The position numbers and the translations under genes were made by a program. Below, piece by piece: positions 1 through 5,375 of a stretch of DNA of 7,894 nt (positions within the stretch are counted from its first letter, which is position 1; the number at the start of each line of letters is the position of its first letter). Origin of the DNA: JBICHM01 sp043101835 (lineage in GTDB: Bacteria; Planctomycetota; Phycisphaerae; Phycisphaerales; UBA1924); assembly GCA_043101835.1 (NCBI GenBank), contig JBICHM010000025.1, forward strand, positions 1 to 7,894. The letters are read 5' to 3'. Below the pieces are notes generated by a model that saw nothing but the letters and a program-made list of their open reading frames with translations, searched no databases and was not told the DNA's origin.

Positions 1-467
1 CCCAGCGTCACCCGCAGGTGCTCCACCACGACCTCGGAGCCCGGCTGACCGAGCACACCGTCGTCAGCGTTGACGACCGCGCCGTTCCGAACGGTGACGC
101 CCTGCGATGTGCCGCTGATCTCGACGCCGACCGAGAACTTCTCGAGTCGACTCGGCAGCCCCTGAATCGTGTAGCCGTTGAGATCGAACGTGACATGATC
201 CGAATCGATGAACACCGCAACATCGCCATCAGCGCTCGGCGTCACCACTTCGCCAAGGTAATACGATCCGGGCGAGGTGATCGTCAGGGGAATATCACTC
301 TGGCGGATGATGGTGCGAGGCTCGACATCGACGAGCGGCTTCGCAGTCGGCGTGATCGGGCCGGTGGGCGGATTGAGCGGGCCTGCGACGACAAGTCCGG
401 TGGTCAGCAGCAGGCCGCCGAGACAGGCCGCAACGACAGCGCTCCGACGCGACAAACGCAAGTTCAT
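1..467 (-). CDS. Exported right-handed beta-helix-type protein, 5' part only (runs off left edge)
   Basis: An open frame on the minus strand begins at ATG 467-465 and is still open at base 1, giving 155 complete codons; the 3' part lies outside the window. The start is set by a strong Shine-Dalgarno GGAGGAG six bases upstream. Residues 1-28 form a signal peptide: basic MNLRLSRR, a hydrophobic core, and a V-V-A cleavage site before GPLNPP. The SRR just before the core faintly resembles a Tat motif, but Sec export is more likely. The mature part has alternating hydrophobic residues and Asn/Gly turns typical of beta-helix rungs, such as HVTFDLNGYTIQG (91-103) and GVTVRNGAVVNADDG (123-137). I recall planctomycete exported beta-helix proteins with a similar GPLNPP...VEPRT... 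opening, so this is probably a cell-surface or secreted protein. Substrate and enzymatic activity cannot be judged because the rest is missing. Family confidence is moderate; existence of the gene is near certain. Confidence 0.85.
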   Translation of the reverse strand, partial: MNLRLSRRSAVVAACLGGLLLTTGLVVAGPLNPPTGPITPTAKPLVDVEPRTIIRQSDIPLTITSPGSYYLGEVVTPSADGDVAVFIDSDHVTFDLNGYTIQGLPSRLEKFSVGVEISGTSQGVTVRNGAVVNADDGVLGQPGSEVVVEHLRVTL

Positions 468-473
468 GTCTTT

Positions 474-480
474 CTCCTCC
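474..480 (-). promoter_or_regulatory. Ribosome binding site of the beta-helix gene
   Basis: The minus strand reads GGAGGAG, then AAAGAC, then ATG. A near-perfect Shine-Dalgarno at six-base spacing fixes 467 as the start. Confidence 0.8.
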
Positions 481-627
481 GGTGGCGAGACAGTCGCCGC
501 CCGCAGGCTACCACGGTCATCCCGACGCACGAAACGAATAGCGTGCGAACACGACGATGACCACCAACTCGATGACGAGCGCCAGCGCAGGCGCCCCCCT
601 CACGTCGCTGGTATTGACCCTGGGTTC

Positions 628-647
628 ATCAGCGCCCGGGCTCTGAT
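628..647. repeat. 20-base near-perfect palindrome ATCAG...CTGAT
   Basis: The sequence ATCAGCGCCCGGGCTCTGAT is its own reverse complement except for one mismatched pair (C at position 6, T at position 15). No T-run follows on either side, so it is not a standard terminator. It lies well upstream of both flanking genes. It could be a dimeric-regulator site or chance in GC-rich DNA; no function is assigned. Confidence 0.4.
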
Positions 648-716
648 GCTCAGGACAATGTCGACCCTGAGCCTCGGCGCAATGCTTGGATGTGCGACCA
701 ATGCCCGCTGCTCTCC

Positions 717-881
717 CTAGACCGGGGAGGCTTCATTGGGCGTCCGCCGAGCCTGGAGTCGTCGCCGCGCCGCAAGCCAGAGAGTGTCGAGGAACACGGC
801 GACGGCCCTCAGCCAACCAGCACGCACCGCATCCAGCGGGCCGCCGCAGAGCTCGTAGAATCGCCATCCGATCGATCGCAC
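717..881 (-). pseudogene. Doubtful small frame or gene remnant (54 aa, GTG start)
   Basis: On the minus strand, GTG 881-879 to TAG 719-717 encodes 54 residues, including WRFYELCGGPLDAVRAGWL and a following VAVFLDTLWLAARRR. The mix of aromatic, acidic and hydrophobic residues, ending in a basic stretch, looks more protein-like than the opposite strand. There is no convincing Shine-Dalgarno, and I recognise no family. A second minus-strand open frame (732-517) overlaps its last 15 bases in another register and ends in a hydrophobic run, so both could be pieces of one frameshifted gene. It could equally be chance. Listed with low confidence because the surrounding 438 bases otherwise lack a gene. 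Confidence 0.2.
856..861 (+). promoter_or_regulatory. Possible -10 box for the DUF418 gene
   Basis: TAGAAT matches the TATAAT consensus at five of six positions and lies 44 bases before the ATG at 906, giving a leader of about 38 bases. No recognisable -35 box sits 16-18 bases upstream (CCAGCG region), so this is tentative. Confidence 0.3.
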
Positions 882-905
882 AATCGACAGCAGCGCGAAG
901 GCCCC

Positions 906-2231
906 ATGACACACGATGCCGGCCAGCCGCAATCCGCGATGGACGCACCCCAGCCCGTCGCGCCGGGCGCGCGCATCCAGTCGATCGATGTGCTCCGCGG
1001 CGTTGCGCTCCTGGGCATCCTCGTCATCAACATCGTCGGGTTCGGTCTCCCCTTCGCCGCGATGCACAGCCCGCTCCCGCTCGGCGAGTCCGGCCCGAAC
1101 CTCTGGGTGTGGGCGGCCTCCGATGTGCTCATCAACGGCTCGATGTTCGCGATCTTCTCGATGCTCTTCGGCGCCGGCGTGCTGCTCTTCACCCGCTCCA
1201 GCCGCGACGCGGCCAACATCGCGGATCGCTACTACCGCAGAACGATCTGGCTGATCCTCTTTGGCCTCGCACACGCCTACCTGCTGCTCATGCCCGGCGA
1301 CATCCTCTTCAGCTACGGCGTCGTCGGCCTGTTCCTCTTCCCCCTTCGGCGCGTGCGCCCGTGGCTGCTCATCGCCGCCGCCGTCATCATCATCGCAGGC
1401 CGGGGCGTCATCACTTCATCAGAGATTCGCAGCACGCTCGACGCGCACGCCGCCGCCGCGGCAGCCGCTTCCGCGGAGTCAGCCAACCCGGGTGACGCCA
1501 CGAGCAGCGCCTGGCGGCAACTCGCCGCGCAGCACGCCCCGAACCTCGACGCGATGCAGGGTGAGATCGACGCGCACCTCGGCGACTACCGCACACTCTT
1601 CCGCATGTTCGCGCCCGAGAACATGTACCTGCAGAGCATGCACCTGTACACGACCTACTTCTGGGAGGTCCTGTCGATGATGCTGCTCGGCATGGGCCTG
1701 CACGGCCTGGGCATCTTCAGCGCGCAGCGTCCCGCAGCGGTCTACTGCGGGATGATCCTCATTGGCTACGGCGTCGGCCTCGCCGGCCGCGTCTGGCTGG
1801 TGACGCGCTTCCTGCAGGATCGGACCGATCCGCTGCCAATCATCCTGCTGAGTCAGACCTACGACACACGACTCTTCATCGCGCTCGGGCACATCGGCGT
1901 GGTCATGCTGCTCTGCAGGTCCGGTGCGCCGCGATGGCTGTTGACCGCGCTCGCCGCCGCCGGGCGCATGGCGCTCACGAACTACCTGATGCAGACGATC
2001 ATCTGCGTGACGTTCTTCTCCGGTTTCGGCCTCGGGCAGTTCGCCTCGCTCGAGCGCTTCGAGCTGCTGTACCTGATCGCAGCCATCTGGGCGGTGCAGT
2101 TGTCGCTCAGCCCGCTTTGGCTGCGAATCTTCCGCTTCGGCCCCGCGGAATGGCTGTGGCGTTCACTCACCTACAGCAAGCCCCAGCCGCTGCTCGTAGA
2201 CGCCGAACGCCGAGCGCAGCGAAACGCGTGA
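906..2231 (+). CDS. DUF418 (YeiB-like) integral membrane protein
   Basis: This 441-residue polytopic membrane protein belongs to the DUF418/YeiB family, whose biochemical role is not established; family members are often suggested to be transporters. The N-terminal hallmark is RIQSIDVLRGVALLGILVIN (23-42). Further hydrophobic segments fall near 73-95, 113-128, 133-146, 152-165, 252-270, 279-299, 324-337, 343-352, 357-376 and 386-402. The C-terminal DUF418 signature is present: GRMALTNYLMQT (353-364), then FGPAEWLWRSLTY (411-423). ATG 906 is chosen because the family's N-terminal motif follows after a short polar lead, and GAAGG lies five bases upstream. The same frame is open back to an ATG at 690, but those 72 extra residues are hydrophilic and unlike the family. 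A hydrophilic region at 170-235 contains an Ala-rich tract (182-188). It is a single-gene unit, divergent from the beta-helix gene and converging on tRNA-Asp. The family call is secure; substrate unknown. Confidence 0.9.
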   Translation: MTHDAGQPQSAMDAPQPVAPGARIQSIDVLRGVALLGILVINIVGFGLPFAAMHSPLPLGESGPNLWVWAASDVLINGSMFAIFSMLFGAGVLLFTRSSRDAANIADRYYRRTIWLILFGLAHAYLLLMPGDILFSYGVVGLFLFPLRRVRPWLLIAAAVIIIAGRGVITSSEIRSTLDAHAAAAAAASAESANPGDATSSAWRQLAAQHAPNLDAMQGEIDAHLGDYRTLFRMFAPENMYLQSMHLYTTYFWEVLSMMLLGMGLHGLGIFSAQRPAAVYCGMILIGYGVGLAGRVWLVTRFLQDRTDPLPIILLSQTYDTRLFIALGHIGVVMLLCRSGAPRWLLTALAAAGRMALTNYLMQTIICVTFFSGFGLGQFASLERFELLYLIAAIWAVQLSLSPLWLRIFRFGPAEWLWRSLTYSKPQPLLVDAERRAQRNA

Positions 2232-2281
2232 TCGCGACGCAACCGCGCCGCGCACCGCTTGGCGCCACACCCCGACGCACC

Positions 2282-2314
2282 AAAAGATAAAGCCCTGCCA
2301 AAGCAGGGCTTATC
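2282..2314 (-). terminator. Rho-independent terminator of tRNA-Asp, possibly bidirectional stem
   Basis: On the minus strand, GATAAGCCCTGC pairs with GCAGGGCTTTATC around a TTTG loop. This is a stem of about 12 pairs with one bulged base, followed at once by TTTT. It begins four bases after the tRNA 3' end. The opposite strand has the same stem but no T-run after it, so it would end DUF418 transcription only weakly. Confidence 0.85.
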
Positions 2315-2317
2315 AAG

Positions 2318-2391
<74 letters not shown>

Positions 2392-2466
2392 AGCGTGGAT
2401 TGTCTCCCCGCCTGACGCTCTCCCAAGCGACACGCGAGGCGCCGCGGCTCGCGCCGCAGCGACGGA

Positions 2467-2494
2467 AATGTAGCCCCCGACCTCCCCGTGTCAA
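2467..2494 (-). promoter_or_regulatory. Sigma-70-type promoter of tRNA-Asp
   Basis: On the minus strand a perfect -35 box TTGACA (2494-2489) is followed after 16 bases by TACATT (2472-2467), four of six matches to the -10 consensus. The predicted start near 2460 gives a leader of about 68 bases before the tRNA. The -35 box contains the TGA stop codon (2493-2491) of the upstream hydrolase gene. The leader can fold a GCGGC-GCGA-GCCGC hairpin (2444-2457) with a GNRA-type loop, right at the predicted 5' end. Confidence 0.7.
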
Positions 2495-3615
2495 GCCGGC
2501 CGACCCGTCGATCCGCCCTCCGCAGGCCCCCCCAACCCCCCGTCTGCCTCCTGCGGCGCCGTCACCGCGATCGCCGCCCCGAGCGCCGACTGCGTCCGCG
2601 CGTGCAGGCTGTCCTCATCGACCCCCCGCAGCGCCTTGCGGATCCGCCTCAGCCCGCCCTCCGGCGCCCCGAGATGGCACACCGGGTCGCCCGGCGTCGC
2701 CGCAGGCAGCATCGTCATGCCAAGCACCACGCCCGCCATCGGCGCCTCGAGCACATCGAGCCGTTCGCCGCGCAGGCTCGTGCACGTCGCGATGGGCTGC
2801 CCGCTGTCCACGAGGTCGCCCGGCCCGACATGGAACTCCAGAAACCCGCCGGCGCGCGCGCGCACCCAGGTCTTGCGGCGCACGATCGCCTGGAACGCCG
2901 GGGCCGCCCGCTCCCCGGCCACCATGCCCAGTTCGATCAGCGCGTTGCGGATGCCCCGCACCCCCCACTCCAGCACGCTCGGCTCCACGCGCCACACCGT
3001 GCCGGCCTCGAGGATGATCGTCGGCACACCCGCATCGCAGGCGCTGCGGCGCAGCGTCTTCGGCTGCCCGCGCGAGTTGATGATGATCTCGCACCCGAAC
3101 GCCTCCGCGATGCGCCGCACGCCCGGCACGCGCAGGTCGCCGCGCACGTTCGGGAAGTTCGTCCGACGCAGCGCCGCGGTGTGCAGGTCGATCCCGAAGT
3201 CGCTCCGGGCGATTACCTCCGTGAAGACCGCGTGCGCCAGGCGCGACGCCAGGCTCCCGCTCGGCCCGCCCGGGAACGACCGATTCAGATCCCGCCGGTC
3301 CGGCAGATACCGGCTGTGGCGCTCGAATCCCAGGATGTTCACGACCGGCACAAGCAGCAGCGACCCGCGCAGCAGTTCGAACCCCGGGCGCAGCATGATC
3401 TCGCGCACGATGCCTGCGCCGTTCAGCTCGTCGCCGTGCACCACGCCCGTCACGAAGACCGTTGGCCCTGGCTCCGGCGCGCGCACCACGCGCACCGGCA
3501 CGCCGACATCCGCCCCGCTGTACGACTGCGCGATTGGCAGCGACACGTCGACGGACTCGCCCAGCGCGACCGCCGTGCCCGCGACCTCCAGCGCCCCGCC
3601 TCCCGCGCTGCTCAC
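2491..3615 (-). CDS. Succinylglutamate desuccinylase/aspartoacylase-family zinc hydrolase (M14-like)
   Basis: This 374-residue protein belongs to the AstE/AspA branch of zinc carboxypeptidase-like enzymes, which hydrolyse the amide bond of N-acyl amino acids or C-terminal residues. All key family positions are visible: GVVHGDELNG gives zinc ligands His60 and Glu63; RDLNRSFPG (108-116) is the substrate-binding motif; IDLHTA gives the third ligand His145; IILEAGT gives the catalytic Glu203. A C-terminal beta-rich domain (about 245-316) includes GPGDLVDSGQPIA and is typical of the subgroup. The tail (about 340-374) is Gly/Ala-rich and probably disordered. The GTG start at 3615 overlaps the rimK stop as GTGA, implying translational coupling. 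The frame is open back to an ATG at 3720, but those residues lie inside rimK and are low-complexity. As last gene of the rimB-like/rimK operon it plausibly trims or removes what RimK adds; that is inference. True substrate unknown. Confidence 0.88.
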   Translation of the reverse strand: MSSAGGGALEVAGTAVALGESVDVSLPIAQSYSGADVGVPVRVVRAPEPGPTVFVTGVVHGDELNGAGIVREIMLRPGFELLRGSLLLVPVVNILGFERHSRYLPDRRDLNRSFPGGPSGSLASRLAHAVFTEVIARSDFGIDLHTAALRRTNFPNVRGDLRVPGVRRIAEAFGCEIIINSRGQPKTLRRSACDAGVPTIILEAGTVWRVEPSVLEWGVRGIRNALIELGMVAGERAAPAFQAIVRRKTWVRARAGGFLEFHVGPGDLVDSGQPIATCTSLRGERLDVLEAPMAGVVLGMTMLPAATPGDPVCHLGAPEGGLRRIRKALRGVDEDSLHARTQSALGAAIAVTAPQEADGGLGGPAEGGSTGRPA

Positions 3616-4808
3616 AGCGCCGGATCCACCGTCGTCGACGACGCCTTCACGCTTCGCTTCCGCTTCCGCGGCTTCCGCGCCGGAATCAGCGCCCGCATCG
3701 CGCGCAGCTTCCCGAAGCACAGCAACCGATCCTCCGCCTGGATCACCCGCTCGCCCGTCGGATTCGGGATCGTCTCCTCATCGCGCTCGATCGTCAGCAC
3801 GACCACATCGCGCTCCCGCAACTGGCTCTCGGCGAGCGTCTTGCCCACGAGCTCGCTGTCCTTGGGAATCAAGAGCTCGCTCACGCCATACCCCTGCTCG
3901 ACGGTCAGGCGCTGCCGAACGTCCAGCTCGGGGAACGCCACGTGATCCTCGATGTACTCGATGATCGCGCCCGCGACGTTCACCCCGGTCGCCGTCTCGA
4001 TGCCCTCGAGGCCGGGCGAGGAGTTCACCTCCATCACCTGCGGCCCGTCCTTCCCCTCGAGCATGTCCACGCCGGCGATGCGCAGCCCCAGGATCTGCGC
4101 CGACTTGATCGCCGTCTTCTCGTACACCGGGTCGAGGTCCACCGCCTCCGCCCGGCCGCCCCGGTGCACGTTGCTGCGGAACTCCTGCCCCTGCGCCGTG
4201 CGGCGCATCGAAGCGACCACCCGGTCGCCGACCACGAAGGCGCGCACATCGCGCCCCTTGCTCTCGGCGACGAACTTCTGGATCAGCACGTTCTGATTCG
4301 CGCCATGCAGCGTCTCGATGATCGCCTCGGCGATCTTCCGGCTGTCGGCGAGGATCACCCCCACACCCTGCGTCCCCTCCAGCAGTTTGATGATCACCGG
4401 CGCCCCGCCCACACGCTCGATCGCCGGCAGGATGTCCTTCCGATCGCGCACGAAGGTCGTCGGCGGCATGCCGATGTCGTGCTTGCTGAGGATCTGCTGG
4501 CTCCGCAGCTTGTCGCGGCTGTTGCTGATCCCCAGCGCCGAGTTCGCGCAGAACACATTCATCTGCTGGAACTGGCGCACCACCGCCGCGCCGAAGTAGG
4601 TGATCGACGCCCCGATCCGCGGAATCACCGCGTCGTACGCCGTGATCCTTTTGCTCCGGAAGTACAGGTCGGGCGCTTCACGCTCCAGCGAGATCGAGAA
4701 CCGCAGGGTGTCGAGCACCTTCACCGTGTGCCCACGCTCCTGCGCCGCCTCACGCAGACGCTTGGTGCTGTACGCCCGCGGACTCCGCGAGAGAATCGCA
4801 AGCTTCAT
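3612..4808 (-). CDS. rimK: RimK ATP-grasp alpha-L-glutamate ligase with extra C-terminal TrkA-C-like domain
   Basis: RimK uses ATP to add glutamates to a protein C-terminus; the E. coli enzyme modifies ribosomal protein S6. Residues 1-292 follow the whole family: MKLAILSRSP and STKRLREAA at the N-terminus, DAVIPRIGASIT (59-70), SRDKLRSQQIL (97-107), the nucleotide-binding VIIKLLEGTQGVGV (138-151), RDVRAFVVGDRVVAS, RSNVHRGG, and the metal-binding AGVDMLEG/VMEVNSSPGLEGIE (245-271; Asp248, Glu259, Asn262). The usual protein is about 300 residues and this one is 398. Residues about 301-376 (VSELLIPKDSELVGKTLAES, then VVVLTIERDEETIPNP and EDRLLCFG) look like a TrkA-C/RCK-C domain, the small ligand-binding module of potassium-channel regulators. 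A basic tail ARKPRKRKRSVK (377-388) follows. The start overlaps the upstream stop as ATGA, with AAGGAG nine bases before the ATG. Core function is very secure; the fused domain is assigned by pattern only. Confidence 0.95.
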   Translation of the reverse strand: MKLAILSRSPRAYSTKRLREAAQERGHTVKVLDTLRFSISLEREAPDLYFRSKRITAYDAVIPRIGASITYFGAAVVRQFQQMNVFCANSALGISNSRDKLRSQQILSKHDIGMPPTTFVRDRKDILPAIERVGGAPVIIKLLEGTQGVGVILADSRKIAEAIIETLHGANQNVLIQKFVAESKGRDVRAFVVGDRVVASMRRTAQGQEFRSNVHRGGRAEAVDLDPVYEKTAIKSAQILGLRIAGVDMLEGKDGPQVMEVNSSPGLEGIETATGVNVAGAIIEYIEDHVAFPELDVRQRLTVEQGYGVSELLIPKDSELVGKTLAESQLRERDVVVLTIERDEETIPNPTGERVIQAEDRLLCFGKLRAMRALIPARKPRKRKRSVKASSTTVDPAL

Positions 4809-5275
4809 GAGCCCTTCTCCTTCCCGCCTCGAGCGCGAGGGCGTACTGGCTTCCCTTGAACATAGCGCAGCGACGGATCGACCACGAACTCGGGGCGGAT
4901 CGCCGTGCGCCCCAGCAGCATCCGCAGCAGCATCCCCTCACGCTCCGCCAGTGTCACCTCGATCACCTTCTCCACCTGCCCGATCCGCACCGGCGCCTCC
5001 ACCACCACCCGCTCGTGCCGGTGGCCGCTCGACGGCTTCACCACCGTCCGGCGCGACAGGGGCGCCTCCACCTCCACGAACTTCTCCGGGTTCTTCCGGC
5101 TCAGGATCACCCGGAACCGCACCCGGTCCTCCCCCACATGCTCGATGTGCGAGCAATGGATCGCGCTCGTCCGCGCGCCGGTGTCCACCTTCGCGCGCAC
5201 GCGATGGATCCCCCACGCCGGAAACGACACCCACTCACGCCAGCCAAGGACCGGTTTGGAAGGCTCTCCCGCCAT
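4805..5275 (-). CDS. Retropepsin-like 'ATP-dependent zinc protease' family protein (RimB-like)
   Basis: This 156-residue protein matches the family once called putative ATP-dependent zinc protease, whose fold is a retropepsin-like aspartic protease. Family marks seen: GWREWVSFPAWGIHRVRAKV (11-30), then DTGARTSAIH with the active-site Asp31-Thr-Gly triad; LSRRTVVKPSSGH (73-85); and MLLRMLLGRTAI (115-126), the hydrophobic-Gly segment of the aspartic fold. No signal peptide is seen, so it is probably cytoplasmic. ATG 5275 is chosen because the family-conserved GWREWV begins ten residues later. The frame stays open far upstream, but that stretch lies over the divergent gene. The Shine-Dalgarno is weak. 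The stop overlaps the rimK start (ATGA), so it heads the operon. Related proteins occur beside rimK in Pseudomonas and others and are linked to the RimK pathway; the cleavage target here is unknown. Confidence 0.88.
   Translation of the reverse strand: MAGEPSKPVLGWREWVSFPAWGIHRVRAKVDTGARTSAIHCSHIEHVGEDRVRFRVILSRKNPEKFVEVEAPLSRRTVVKPSSGHRHERVVVEAPVRIGQVEKVIEVTLAEREGMLLRMLLGRTAIRPEFVVDPSLRYVQGKPVRPRARGGKEKGS
4818..4823 (-). promoter_or_regulatory. Internal ribosome binding site of rimK
   Basis: AAGGAG lies nine bases before the rimK ATG (4808-4806), within the last codons of the upstream protease gene. It supports the ATGA-overlap start and suggests rimK can initiate efficiently on its own. 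Confidence 0.7.
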
Positions 5276-5375
5276 CCCGACCAGACTACCAGAGCCCGCC
5301 ACCGTCACGATCGGCGCCCCGGCAGGTACCAAGAGCGTCGGGCGCACAACGCGCCCCGCCTTAGGAGCCCCGCGC
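5276..5375. promoter_or_regulatory. Divergent intergenic region between the rim operon and the exported protein
   Basis: These 100 bases must drive both the minus-strand three-gene operon and the plus-strand gene at 5376. I see no good -35/-10 pair in either direction. A GGGCGC-ACAAC-GCGCCC inverted repeat (5340-5356) sits just before the plus-strand ribosome binding site and could form a leader hairpin or operator. Confidence 0.4.
5363..5367 (+). promoter_or_regulatory. Ribosome binding site of the exported protein
   Basis: AGGAG lies eight bases before ATG 5376. It decides the start, because the reading frame is open for a further 471 bases upstream over the divergent gene. Confidence 0.75.

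Larger units (their letters stand above)
468..905. other. Gap without a secure gene, between divergent beta-helix and DUF418 genes
   Basis: These 438 bases separate two divergently transcribed genes and should contain both promoters. The plus-strand frames crossing it are Arg/Ser/Pro/Asp-rich and look non-coding. Visible contents are the Shine-Dalgarno of the left gene (474-480), a 20-base near-palindrome (628-647), a TAGAAT box (856-861), and two minus-strand open frames: 517-732, whose end encodes a hydrophobic stretch, and 717-881, encoding 54 residues. Those two are discussed as a possible decayed gene. No repeat array or RNA gene is seen. Confidence 0.5.

Noticed and set aside
18..720. 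Plus-strand frames crossing the left gene and the gap
   Set aside because: Their composition is Arg/Asp/Ser-rich and they oppose a gene with a strong Shine-Dalgarno and signal peptide.
690..905. 72-residue N-terminal extension of the DUF418 protein from ATG 690
   Set aside because: The extension is hydrophilic and low in family-like features. The conserved DUF418 N-terminus begins shortly after ATG 906.
3616..3720. Upstream ATG start (3720) for the hydrolase
   Set aside because: It would add 35 low-complexity Ala/Glu/Asp residues inside rimK. The GTG at 3615 gives the same four-base-overlap style as the other operon junction.
2488..4859. Long plus-strand open frames (over 400 codons each) opposite the rimK and hydrolase genes
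   Set aside because: They are Arg/Pro/Ala/His-rich mirror frames of GC-rich coding DNA. The minus strand carries clear family motifs and coupled starts throughout.
4905..5375. Upstream extension of the exported-protein frame on the plus strand
   Set aside because: It is antisense to the RimB-like gene and Arg/Thr/Ser-rich. AGGAG before ATG 5376 and the signal peptide right after it fix the start.
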